Positions 25,211 to 32,836 of a stretch of DNA of 49,130 nt are shown piece by piece (the stretch's first letter is position 1; each line of letters opens with the position of its first letter). The stretch comes from Candidatus Dadabacteria bacterium (GTDB taxonomy: Bacteria; Desulfobacterota_D; UBA1144; Nemesobacterales; Mycalebacteriaceae): contig JAPOUR010000002.1 of assembly GCA_026708565.1 (NCBI GenBank), positions 1 through 49,130 on the forward strand, in the 5' to 3' direction. A program made the translations under genes and the position numbers. Below the pieces are notes generated by a model. It worked only from the letters and a program-made list of their open reading frames with translations, searched no databases and was not told where the DNA came from.

Positions 25211-26005
25211 TTATTCGCCTCCGTAGCCGGAGAGGTTGGAAAGTTTTTTAAGCGACATTGCCCCGCGGACGAGCGAGTCGTTTATCTCCCATGTGGGATA
25301 CGCCTTGATGTCTTTTTCCGCGCACAGTTTCGGGTCGGCGTTTTTTCCCGCCGGGTGGCATTCAACATAGTTCAGAAGCTTTGCGTGGTCGCCGAAAAAC
25401 GCTTTCTGCGTGGCGCACGCCGGGCATCTGAACGAGCCGTACATAACCGCGCCGGTCTGCTTCAGATGGAGCGCGAGGCCTTTTGCAAAACTGTCGTTTG
25501 CGGGCGCGGCGGCTTGCGGCGCTTCCACCGTGGTTCCGGAGATAAAGTGGTATGAGTATCCCGCGCCCGCCGAGAAAACGGCGATTAGAACCGCCGCCGC
25601 CATGCGCGATGCCCCCGCCCCCCGGACTGACAGAATCCACACCGCCGCAACCATCAGGGCGGACGCCACGCAGAACGGGCAGACCTGTTTTATCACAAAG
25701 AACTCCGCCCACGAAAGGTATGCGGAAAACCCCGCCCCCGCGCTCGCAAGCGCTATCACTGCCGTCCGGTTTTCTCTGATGTTATAGAAGGCGATGGCGG
25801 CGTAGCCAAGCATGCCGAAAAGAGATGCGGGCATGCCGAAGACCTTGGAAAATCCGCTGTTCAGAACCTCATTGCACTGCCAGTTGCCCGAACAGTATGT
25901 CGCCGTTCCGTCCGTTGTGTAGTATATTGCCGTCAGGTAGAGGCACAGCAGAAAGCCCGTTGCGCACAGAGCAGTGGTAACCGCGCCCGAAGTTTTGTCC
26001 GTCAT
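25211..26005 (-). CDS. VKOR-thioredoxin fusion, disulfide-forming membrane protein
   Basis: A vitamin K epoxide reductase homologue fused to a DsbA-like domain; it oxidises periplasmic thiols and passes electrons to quinone, replacing DsbB/DsbA. Residues 1-155 form the four- or five-helix membrane part, with loop cysteines C38 and C44 and the active CPFC (C109, C112). After a linker, the thioredoxin domain carries CPAC (C194, C197), AYPTWEI with the cis-Pro, and a further Cys pair (C216, C228). ATG 26005 is chosen because TAGAAT lies 8 bases upstream; the open extension would run through that -10. Confidence 0.92.
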   Translation of the reverse strand: MTDKTSGAVTTALCATGFLLCLYLTAIYYTTDGTATYCSGNWQCNEVLNSGFSKVFGMPASLFGMLGYAAIAFYNIRENRTAVIALASAGAGFSAYLSWAEFFVIKQVCPFCVASALMVAAVWILSVRGAGASRMAAAVLIAVFSAGAGYSYHFISGTTVEAPQAAAPANDSFAKGLALHLKQTGAVMYGSFRCPACATQKAFFGDHAKLLNYVECHPAGKNADPKLCAEKDIKAYPTWEINDSLVRGAMSLKKLSNLSGYGGE

Positions 26006-26013
26006 GATGACCC

Positions 26014-26019
26014 ATTCTA
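26014..26019 (-). promoter_or_regulatory. -10 element of the VKOR gene, leaderless arrangement
   Basis: TAGAAT on the minus strand ends 8 bases before the ATG at 26005. The -35 region is not consensus. Confidence 0.5.
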
Positions 26020-26056
26020 ACAGCAATTTTACGGAATTATTAGCGGAGCCCCCGCA

Positions 26057-26632
26057 GTGACCTCTCGCGGAGTTGCCGAGTTTGTGTCAAAGGCTTTTTC
26101 CCCGCCGCTTGTCGTGTGCTACGGGGCTGCGGCGCTCCTTCCCCGCACGGGCGGGGAGATATTCTGGGCGCCTCTGATAATCGCCGTCTTTGTGGGGCCC
26201 CCGGTCGCCTATGTGCTTTACCTTTTGCGCAAGGGGGCCGTGTCCGGATTTCATCTCTCAAAGCAGACGGAGCGTTTCCGTCCGCTCAAGTTTATGGTCA
26301 TAAACACCGCGGCGGGGATGCTTGTTTTCAGCCATCTCGGCAGTCCGGCGCTTGTGCTTGATGTGGTTCTCGCCTGTCTGATTGCGCTTCTTGCCGTGTA
26401 TGCGGTCACCCTCGGCTACAAGGTGAGCGCGCACAGCGCCGCGATATCGTCTCTCGCCGTAATCCTGCTTTTTCTCTACGGGGCCGCCGGCGCGGTTGGC
26501 GCGGTTTTAATTCCGGTTGTTTCGTGGGCGCGGGTGCGCCTCGCCGCCCACACCGCCGCTCAAACGGTCGCCGGGTTTGCGATTGGCGGCGCGGTTACCT
26601 TTGCCGTTCTGGCTTTCAAAGGGCGGTTCTGA
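26057..26632 (+). CDS. PAP2-like integral membrane protein
   Basis: A 191-residue protein with about five membrane spans. Its motifs resemble the lipid phosphatase (PAP2) signature: KQTERFRP for K-x6-RP (one residue short), KVSAHSA for PSGH, and ARVRLAAHTAAQ for SR-x5-H-x3-D. The final Asp is replaced by Gln, and the Ser of SR by Ala, so activity is uncertain; the His residues of both catalytic motifs remain. It might act on undecaprenyl or lipid phosphates. GTG 26057 has CGGAG upstream. The end overlaps the convergent glycosyltransferase by 17 bases. Confidence 0.6.
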   Translation: MTSRGVAEFVSKAFSPPLVVCYGAAALLPRTGGEIFWAPLIIAVFVGPPVAYVLYLLRKGAVSGFHLSKQTERFRPLKFMVINTAAGMLVFSHLGSPALVLDVVLACLIALLAVYAVTLGYKVSAHSAAISSLAVILLFLYGAAGAVGAVLIPVVSWARVRLAAHTAAQTVAGFAIGGAVTFAVLAFKGRF

Positions 26633-27629
26633 GAGTGCCGCCGCCGTCCGCCGCCTCAAATATCCTGTCCGCTATATCTCCGCCGTTGTCCGGGTATTCA
26701 ATGCCGCGCGGCATCGGGGAGTTCACGAACCTTTCAATCTCCCCCTCAAAACCGTCTCCCACCTTTGCCGCCCTGACGCCCATCTGCTTGAGCGCGGCGG
26801 CGTTGCACTTCTGCTCGTACTGCCCCTTCATCGGAATGACGAGAAGTTTTTTGCCCAGAAACAGCGCCTCGGACGGGGTCTCAAACCCGCTGTTGCAAAG
26901 CACCCCCTCGCTTGAGCAGAGCGATTTTTCAAACCCGCCGGAATTCACCGGAAACACCGAAACATTCCCGCGCCTGCCGTCCAGAGCCGACCGGTGTTTG
27001 GAGAAAAGATGCCACTCAACATCAACCTTGCGCAGGAAGGGCTCTATCTTTTCCGGCGCAAAAGAGGGCAGATAAACCGTATAGTGACCGGCGTTTGTTC
27101 TCTCCCTCTCGCGCACCTCGCGCCTTACCACCGGGGTCTCTATGAAAGAATCGTATTTCTGGAAATGAAGCCCCAAGGGGATGGAGACCGGCGCATACCA
27201 GCAGAGAATCGCCTCGCCCATGCGGTCAACTTTGGCGGGGCGGGGCGTTTTGTCGGACGCAAAAGAGGTCTGGTGGGAAAGAGACACGCACTTTTTCCCT
27301 TTCAGAAAGCACGCCCATGAGGTTACGGGCTCAAAGTCGCTCACCACGATATCGTAGTCTTCAACGGGAAGTTTCTTGACGTTTGAGAAAAAATTGTGCG
27401 GCCTCATCCGCCGGACCGATGACAGCAGGTCTATGCCCCCCTTTTTGCCGAAAACAAATCCCAGCCCCCTTGGCCGGAACTTCACCTCCGCGCCGATGTC
27501 TATCTCGCTGTGCGACTCGCTCAGAAGTATGTCCACTTCCGCCCCCCGCTCCTTCAAAAACCGCAGCACTTCGCGCGACCGCGTTATGTGCCCGTTGCCC
27601 GTTCCCTGAATTCCGTAAAGAATTTTCAT
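26616..27629 (-). CDS. Glycosyltransferase, GT-B fold (MJ1255/MurG-like)
   Basis: A 337-residue protein beginning MKILYGIQGTGNGHITRS, the N-terminal glycine/His motif of the family containing MJ1255-type UDP-sugar transferases. The C-terminal half has CNSGFETPSEALFLGKKLLVIPMKGQYEQKCNA, the nucleotide-sugar binding region of GT-B enzymes such as MurG (I quote it in parts: CNSGFETPSEAL, then KKLLVIPMKGQYEQ). Acceptor and product are unknown. ATG 27629 is chosen over 27638 because the latter lies inside the -10 hexamer. Divergent from dapL. Confidence 0.8.
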   Translation of the reverse strand: MKILYGIQGTGNGHITRSREVLRFLKERGAEVDILLSESHSEIDIGAEVKFRPRGLGFVFGKKGGIDLLSSVRRMRPHNFFSNVKKLPVEDYDIVVSDFEPVTSWACFLKGKKCVSLSHQTSFASDKTPRPAKVDRMGEAILCWYAPVSIPLGLHFQKYDSFIETPVVRREVRERERTNAGHYTVYLPSFAPEKIEPFLRKVDVEWHLFSKHRSALDGRRGNVSVFPVNSGGFEKSLCSSEGVLCNSGFETPSEALFLGKKLLVIPMKGQYEQKCNAAALKQMGVRAAKVGDGFEGEIERFVNSPMPRGIEYPDNGGDIADRIFEAADGGGTLRTAL

Positions 27630-27636
27630 CCCTTTC

Positions 27637-27698
27637 ATACTATTTCCGGCGGCGCGGAAATCAACAGGTTTGCCCGCCGCCCCTTTTATCTGTAGAAT
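27637..27698. promoter_or_regulatory. Divergent promoters of the GT-B gene and dapL
   Basis: Minus: TTGATT (27664-27659), 16-base spacer, TAGTAT (27642-27637), 7 bases before ATG 27629, predicting a leaderless mRNA. Plus: TTGCCC (27670-27675), 17-base spacer, TAGAAT (27693-27698), leader of about 11 bases to dapL. Confidence 0.6.
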
Positions 27699-27715
27699 GC
27701 CGCCGTCACGGGACT

Positions 27716-28882
27716 ATGGATATAAATTGGTCTGACAGAATATCGCAACTGCCTCCTTATCTTTTCGCCGAGATAGACAAAAAGAAAGCGGCGCAGATTG
27801 AAAAAGGCGTTGATGTGATAGACCTCGGCGTGGGAGACCCGGACATTCCGACCCCGCCGCACATAGTCCGCGCGGCGGCGGACGCCCTTGCCGACCCTTC
27901 AAACCACCGCTACCCGTCCTACGCCGGAATGGCGGAATTCAGAGGCGCGGCGGCGGCGTGGTTTGAAAAGCGTTTCGGCGTCTCCCTTGACCCGGAGTCC
28001 GAGGTTCTCGCCCTGATAGGCTCAAAAGAGGGGGTGGCGCACGCGCCCATGGCGTTTATAAACCCCGGAGACCTCGCGCTTGTCCCCGACCCCGGATATC
28101 CGGTTTATCCGGTCTCCGTGGCGTTTGCGGGCGGGGTGTGCCACAAAATGCCGCTGTTGAAAGAGAACGGCTTTCTGCCGGACTTGGCCGCCATACCGCC
28201 CGAAGTGGCGGCGCGGGCAAAGATGATGTTTCTCAACTACCCGAACAACCCTACCGCGGCGGTTGCCGGGGGTGATTTTTTTGAAAGGGTCGTTGAGTTC
28301 GCCCTCAGGCACAACATAGTGGTCTGCCACGACGCCGCCTACACGGAGATGGCGTTTGACGGCTTTGTTCCGCCGAGTTTCCTTGAGACTCCGGGGGCGC
28401 GGGAGGTGGGTTTGGAGTTCCATTCCCTGTCAAAGACCTTCAGCATGACCGGCTGGCGCATAGCGTTTGCCGCCGGAGCGGCGGGAGCGGTGGGCGCTCT
28501 CGGCAAGGTGAAAACCAACATAGATTCCGGGGCGTTTCAGGCGGTGCAGATCGCCGGTATAACGGCGCTTTCCGCGCCCGACCCGGGCTTTTCCGACCGT
28601 CTTGAAACCTATCGTGAGAGAAGGGATATATTTTGCGAGGGTCTTGTGAAGGCGGGTTTGGCGCACACAAAACCGCTCTCAACCTTTTATGTGTGGTTTG
28701 AGACCCCGGACGGAGTCGGTTCGGCGGAATTTGCGTCCGCGCTGCTTGAGCGGTGCGGGGTCGTGGTAACGCCCGGAAACGGATTCGGTGAGTTCGGCGA
28801 GGGCTATGTGCGCGCGTCCATAACCTTTGACACCGAAAGGGTGAGACAGGCCGCGGAAAGAATAGCGTCCCTGTCGTTCTGA
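27716..28882 (+). CDS. dapL: LL-diaminopimelate aminotransferase
   Basis: Converts tetrahydrodipicolinate directly to LL-diaminopimelate for lysine and peptidoglycan, bypassing the acylated pathway. The 388-residue class-I aminotransferase starts DRISQLPPYLFAEIDKKK and has DLGVGDPDIPTPPHI, HRYPSYAGM, LNYPNNPTAAVAG and the PLP lysine in SLSKTFSMTGWRIA, all typical of DapL. ATG 27716 follows the divergent promoter, without a Shine-Dalgarno. A membrane glycosyltransferase follows after 11 bases, which may place both in cell-envelope synthesis. Confidence 0.88.
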   Translation: MDINWSDRISQLPPYLFAEIDKKKAAQIEKGVDVIDLGVGDPDIPTPPHIVRAAADALADPSNHRYPSYAGMAEFRGAAAAWFEKRFGVSLDPESEVLALIGSKEGVAHAPMAFINPGDLALVPDPGYPVYPVSVAFAGGVCHKMPLLKENGFLPDLAAIPPEVAARAKMMFLNYPNNPTAAVAGGDFFERVVEFALRHNIVVCHDAAYTEMAFDGFVPPSFLETPGAREVGLEFHSLSKTFSMTGWRIAFAAGAAGAVGALGKVKTNIDSGAFQAVQIAGITALSAPDPGFSDRLETYRERRDIFCEGLVKAGLAHTKPLSTFYVWFETPDGVGSAEFASALLERCGVVVTPGNGFGEFGEGYVRASITFDTERVRQAAERIASLSF

Positions 28883-28893
28883 CACAGTACGCC

Positions 28894-30366
28894 GTGGCGC
28901 TTGTTTTTGAGATACTCTACCTCGCCTCTCTGCTGGCTCTCTCCGCTCTGGGAATTTACCGGTACCGGCTCTGCTGGCTTTATCTGAAAACGCGCTCCGT
29001 CCGCCCTTCCGCCCCGTCTCCGCTTCCCTCCGCCCTTCCGTCCGTAACCGTTCAACTTCCGGTTTACAACGAGGTTTACGTGATAGAGCGGCTAATAGAC
29101 GCGGTTTGCGCAATGGACTACCCGCGCGACCGGCTTGAGATACTGGTGCTTGACGACTCAACGGACGAGACGGCAGGGGCGGCGCGCGCGGCGATAGAGC
29201 GCAAGAAGTCCGAGGGGTTTTCCATAAGCCACGTCCGCCGCGACTCAAGGCGCGGATACAAGGCGGGCGCGCTCAAAGACGCCTCCCCGCTTGCGCGGGG
29301 CGAGTTCACAGCCCTGTTTGACGCGGACTTTGTTCCCCCGCGCGACTTTCTTATGCGCGCTCTTGCGTGCTTCTCCGACCCCTCGGTCGGAATGGCGCAG
29401 GCGCGCTGGGGGCACATAAACCGCCGCCAGTCGCTCCTTACGCGCCTTCAGAGCGTCTTCCTTGACGGGCATTTCCTCATAGAACAGGCGGGACGCTCGG
29501 CGGCGGGGGTGTTTCTGAACTTCAACGGAACGGCCACGGTGATAAGAAAAACGTGCATGGAAGCCGCCGGAGGCTGGCATGATGACACGGTCGCGGAAGA
29601 CCTTGACCTCAGTTGCCGCGCCCAGATTGCGGGATGGAAGATACGGTATCTGCCGGATCTGGTGTGCCCCGCCGAGCTCCCGTCCGACATTGAGGGGCTC
29701 AAATCCCAGCAGCGCCGCTGGGCTATGGGGGGGATACAGAACGCAAGAAAGTTTCTCCGCCCCATACTTGCGGGAAAAGACCTGTCTGCGGGCTTCAAGG
29801 CGGAGGCGGCGTTCCACATGCTCGGCAACCTTTCCAGCCCGCTTTTTCTCGCCGTGATTCTGTCGGCGGCGGCGGTAAACATTCTGGGCGGCTCGGTTCC
29901 GGCGGCGTTTTACTGGTTTATAGGCAATATCGGGTTTGCCGCCAGCGGCGGCATCTTCGCCTTTTATCTGCTCGCCGCCCTTGACCCGCGAAGCGAAGAA
30001 AATGTGCCGGGGATGCTTCTTCTCGTGCCGCTGACGATGGTGTTGTGGGCAGGGATGTCTCTCAGCAACACGGCGGGGGTGATTCGCGCGGTGTTTTCCC
30101 GCTCCGGCGGAGAGTTTGTCCGCACGCCCAAGACCGCCACCGCATCCGCCTCGGTCTCCCACCCGCCCACGCTTTACGCGCCGCGCTTCGGCTCGTCGCT
30201 GTTTTTTGAACTCGCGCTTGGCGCGGCGCTTGGTCTTTTCGCATTGCGCGCCCCTGAGGGAGAGCCTTTTTTAAGGATGCTTCTGTTTATTTTTTCGGCG
30301 GCGTTTTTCTTTGTTCCCTTTCTTTCGGTAAAGCGGCGTTTTGAGAGATTGACAAACCGGTCTTGA
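28894..30366 (+). CDS. Membrane glycosyltransferase family 2, cellulose-synthase-like
   Basis: A 490-residue processive-type GT2. It has one N-terminal membrane span, then a cytoplasmic catalytic domain with QLPVYNE, LVLDDSTDET, LFDADFVPP (DxD), the acid-base region EDLDLSCR and QQRRWAMGG, the D,D,D,QxxRW pattern of cellulose/hyaluronan synthase-like enzymes. At least four C-terminal spans follow from about residue 305. The related glucosylceramide/glucomannan-type transferases make glycolipids or exopolysaccharide; the product here is unknown. The start GTG 28894 lacks a Shine-Dalgarno and is probably coupled to dapL. Its TGA forms part of the next -35. Confidence 0.85.
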   Translation: MALVFEILYLASLLALSALGIYRYRLCWLYLKTRSVRPSAPSPLPSALPSVTVQLPVYNEVYVIERLIDAVCAMDYPRDRLEILVLDDSTDETAGAARAAIERKKSEGFSISHVRRDSRRGYKAGALKDASPLARGEFTALFDADFVPPRDFLMRALACFSDPSVGMAQARWGHINRRQSLLTRLQSVFLDGHFLIEQAGRSAAGVFLNFNGTATVIRKTCMEAAGGWHDDTVAEDLDLSCRAQIAGWKIRYLPDLVCPAELPSDIEGLKSQQRRWAMGGIQNARKFLRPILAGKDLSAGFKAEAAFHMLGNLSSPLFLAVILSAAAVNILGGSVPAAFYWFIGNIGFAASGGIFAFYLLAALDPRSEENVPGMLLLVPLTMVLWAGMSLSNTAGVIRAVFSRSGGEFVRTPKTATASASVSHPPTLYAPRFGSSLFFELALGAALGLFALRAPEGEPFLRMLLFIFSAAFFFVPFLSVKRRFERLTNRS

Positions 30367-30390
30367 CAAAGCCACCGCCGAATTTAGTAT
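30363..30390 (+). promoter_or_regulatory. Promoter of the aminotransferase at 30445
   Basis: Consensus TTGACA (30363-30368, containing the preceding TGA stop), 16-base spacer, TAGTAT (30385-30390). The leader of about 48 bases contains ACCGGC/GCCGGT (30402-30420) as a small hairpin and GGAGG at 30431-30435. Confidence 0.6.
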
Positions 30391-30444
30391 TAGTCCCTGA
30401 CACCGGCGGGGTGAGCCGGTAACAAAACACGGAGGTTGTTTAAC

Positions 30445-31617
30445 ATGGCGGAGAGTTATCGTTTCAGTTCAAGGACAAAGCATTTTGTTCAGCCCCGGCA
30501 GTGGGCGAGCATGAGGGTCGCAAAGGAACTTGAGAAAAAGACCGGCAAGAAGGTCATTCACTTTGAGAAGGGCGACTATCAGGGGCCGGACTTTGAGACC
30601 CCTCAACATATAGTGGAGGCAACCACCAGAGCGGTGGAAGAGGGTTACGTCCGCTACGATCCGGGTCCGGGGCTTCCCGAACTCAGGGAGGCGATAGCCG
30701 AAAAGACGACAAAACAGGGGCGCAAAACCGACCCCGAAGAGGTCATCGTAACCGCAGGCGCAAAGCACGCGCTCACCGCGTCTCTCAACATATTTCTTGA
30801 GGACGGGGACGAGGTGATCTTTCCCAACCCCGGCTACCCGCCGGACGAGGTCTGGGCAAAGTATCTCGGAGCCACGATAAAGCACACCCCCCTCACCGAC
30901 CCGGACTGGCAGTTTGATGTTGAAAGGCTTGAGTCTCTCGTTACTCCGAAAACGAAACTCATTATCATAAACACCCCCCAGCGTCCCAACGGCCACCTTG
31001 TTGAGAATCCCGAAGAGATAGCCAGTATGTGCGAGAGGCATCCCGGCCTTGTCGTCATATCGGACGAGATTTTCTCTCAGGTAACTTTCGGGAAGCCGCA
31101 CAAGACCATAAGCGCAATCTCCGGAATGGAGGACAGGACAATCGTCATAGACACGTTCTCAAAAACGTGGGCGATGACGGGATGGAGAATCGGCTGGGCG
31201 GTTGCGCCGAAACCGGTAATAGAAAAGATGTCCATATTCCTTCAGGACTCAATCACAAATGTCGCCGCCCTTGTGCAGCGCGCGGCGTATGCGGCAATCA
31301 CCGGCCCGCAGGACTGGGTTGAGAACAAGCACAAACTTCTGCAAAGCAAGAGAGACAGAATGGTTGCCGCTCTGAACGAAGTTCCGGGCGTCAAGTGCGA
31401 CACGCCGGACGGCGCTTTCTACGCCTTTGCGGACATAACCGGCACGGGTCTCACCTCCCAGCAATACACGGACCTTCTTGTTGAGAAGGCGGGTGTAGCC
31501 GTGGTTGCCGGAACTGCTTTCGGCGACAGGGGAGAGGGCTTTATCCGCGTAACCTACGCATGCTCCGATGAGGACATAGACGAGGGAACACGCAGGATGA
31601 AGGAACTCAAAATCTGA
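30445..31617 (+). CDS. Class I/II PLP aminotransferase (aspartate aminotransferase-like)
   Basis: A 390-residue fold-type I aminotransferase. FEKGDYQGPDFETP, RYDPGPGLPELREAI, VTAGAKHALTA and NPGYPP resemble aspartate/aromatic aminotransferases. The PLP lysine lies in DTFSKTWAMTGWRIGW. The usual NPTG, whose Asn contacts the PLP phenol oxygen, is replaced: the loop reads NTPQRPNG, so Arg stands at that Asn and the Thr is Asn. The enzyme may have unusual specificity or a shifted contact. ATG 30445 has GGAGG with good spacing. The substrate is not assigned. Confidence 0.82.
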   Translation: MAESYRFSSRTKHFVQPRQWASMRVAKELEKKTGKKVIHFEKGDYQGPDFETPQHIVEATTRAVEEGYVRYDPGPGLPELREAIAEKTTKQGRKTDPEEVIVTAGAKHALTASLNIFLEDGDEVIFPNPGYPPDEVWAKYLGATIKHTPLTDPDWQFDVERLESLVTPKTKLIIINTPQRPNGHLVENPEEIASMCERHPGLVVISDEIFSQVTFGKPHKTISAISGMEDRTIVIDTFSKTWAMTGWRIGWAVAPKPVIEKMSIFLQDSITNVAALVQRAAYAAITGPQDWVENKHKLLQSKRDRMVAALNEVPGVKCDTPDGAFYAFADITGTGLTSQQYTDLLVEKAGVAVVAGTAFGDRGEGFIRVTYACSDEDIDEGTRRMKELKI

Positions 31618-31620
31618 ATT

Positions 31621-31659
31621 GAAGCAAAAGGCGGGCGGCGGAAGCCGCCCACCTGCTTC
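31621..31659 (+). terminator. Long hairpin after the aminotransferase
   Basis: GAAGCA...TGCTTC outer arms (31621-31626, 31654-31659) enclose GGGCGGC-GGAA-GCCGCCC (31633-31650). It starts three bases after the stop codon. There is no U-run, so it may act with Rho or protect the mRNA end. The rest of the gap to pstS holds the Pho box and pstS leader. Confidence 0.4.
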
Positions 31660-31710
31660 CCTGCTCCGACACGGAAGGAATGACGGGGAAACCCCCATCT
31701 TCCCCTTCCC

Positions 31711-31761
31711 CCAATTTTAACCCTTCGTTAACCAAACCTTCAAAATTGGCGAGTTGACTAT
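31711..31761 (+). promoter_or_regulatory. Pho box and promoter of pstSCAB-phoU
   Basis: Three units at exact 11-base spacing: TTTAACCC (31716), GTTAACCA (31727), CTTCAAAA (31738). A -10-like GACTAT (31756-31761) follows the last unit by 10 bases, the geometry of PhoB-activated promoters where the box replaces the -35. The arms CCAATTTT (31711) and AAAATTGG (31742) form an inverted repeat across the box. The pstS leader ends with AAGGAGG (31794-31800). Confidence 0.7.
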
Positions 31762-31812
31762 CGGTCGCGGGGCGATGCCCTGCGGACTTCTTTAAGGAGG
31801 AAAGCAAAGAAG

Positions 31813-32802
31813 ATGTTTGGACGAAAACTCCGTCTGTTTTTGATAGGGCTTGCCGCGCTTGCCGTTGCCGCGCCCGTTTCCGCAGTTGAGGTTGACGGAA
31901 AACTTCCCAACTACAGAAAGACGAAAAAGAAGGTTTCGGGAACGATAAACAGTATCGGCTCGGATACGATGAACAACCTGATGGCTCTGTGGTGCGAGGG
32001 CTTCAAAAAGCGCTATCCGAGAGTCAAATGCCAGATAGAGGGCAAGGGCTCAAGCACCGCCCCGCCGGCGCTTATCAAGGGAACTTCCCAGTTCGGCCCT
32101 ATGTCGCGCAAAATGAAGGCAAAAGAGATTGACGCGTTTGAAAAGCAGTTCGGATACAAACCGGTTGCCATTCCGACTGCGGTTGACATGCTCGCCGTGT
32201 TCGTGAACGAGCAGAACCCGGTGAAGTGCCTGTCAATCCGGCAGGTTGACGCCGCCTTCTCAAAAACCAGAAGGTGCGGCGCGGATTCTCAGGTCTCCAC
32301 ATGGGGAGACCTCGGAGTAACAGGCGCGTGGGCTTCCGGTGCAATAACCCTTTACGGCAGAAACTCCGCCTCCGGAACATACGGCTACTTCAAAAAGAGA
32401 GCGCTCTGCAAGGGCGACTTCTCGGACTCCGTAAAAGAGCAGCCGGGCTCGGCTTCCGTTGTTCAGGGCATAACCAAAGACAAGTTCGCCATGGGCTACA
32501 GCGGAATCGGCTACAAAACCTCCGGCGTGCGCGCCATCGCCCTCTCCAAAAGAAACGGAAAGTGCATGGAGCCTGAGCCGCACAACACCAAATACCCGCT
32601 TGCAAGACACCTTTACCTTTATGTGAACAAAGAGCCGCGCTCGCGGCTTGACACGCTTCGCAAGGAGTTCCTCAAGTTTGTGCTCAGCAAGCAGGGGCAG
32701 AAAGTGGCCATCAAGGACGGATACATACCGCTTGACAACAAAACCGTGAGGAAAATCAGGAAGGAATACCTTGACGACCGGAAGTGGAGGTGGAGGAAGT
32801 AA
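31813..32802 (+). CDS. pstS: Phosphate-binding periplasmic protein
   Basis: Captures phosphate for the PstCAB importer. The 329-residue product has a signal peptide ending VSAVEVDG. It then carries phosphate-loop features of the PBP-like family: INSIGSDTMNNL, EGKGSSTAPPAL, GPMSRKM and YGRNSASGTYGYF. Six cysteines (WCEG, VKCQ, VKCL, RRCG, LCKG, KCME) suggest three disulfides in the mature protein. AAGGAGG lies 12 bases before the ATG. First gene of pstSCAB-phoU and preceded by a Pho box, so expected to rise when phosphate is scarce. Confidence 0.93.
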   Translation: MFGRKLRLFLIGLAALAVAAPVSAVEVDGKLPNYRKTKKKVSGTINSIGSDTMNNLMALWCEGFKKRYPRVKCQIEGKGSSTAPPALIKGTSQFGPMSRKMKAKEIDAFEKQFGYKPVAIPTAVDMLAVFVNEQNPVKCLSIRQVDAAFSKTRRCGADSQVSTWGDLGVTGAWASGAITLYGRNSASGTYGYFKKRALCKGDFSDSVKEQPGSASVVQGITKDKFAMGYSGIGYKTSGVRAIALSKRNGKCMEPEPHNTKYPLARHLYLYVNKEPRSRLDTLRKEFLKFVLSKQGQKVAIKDGYIPLDNKTVRKIRKEYLDDRKWRWRK

Positions 32803-32836
32803 CCCCTCCGCTCCGTTGCCGGGCGGACTTTAAGCA

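Noticed and set aside
29000-30300. Biofilm or cellulose operon around the GT2 gene
   Set aside because: No bcsB, bcsC or exporter gene is adjacent; a single GT2 does not define such an operon.
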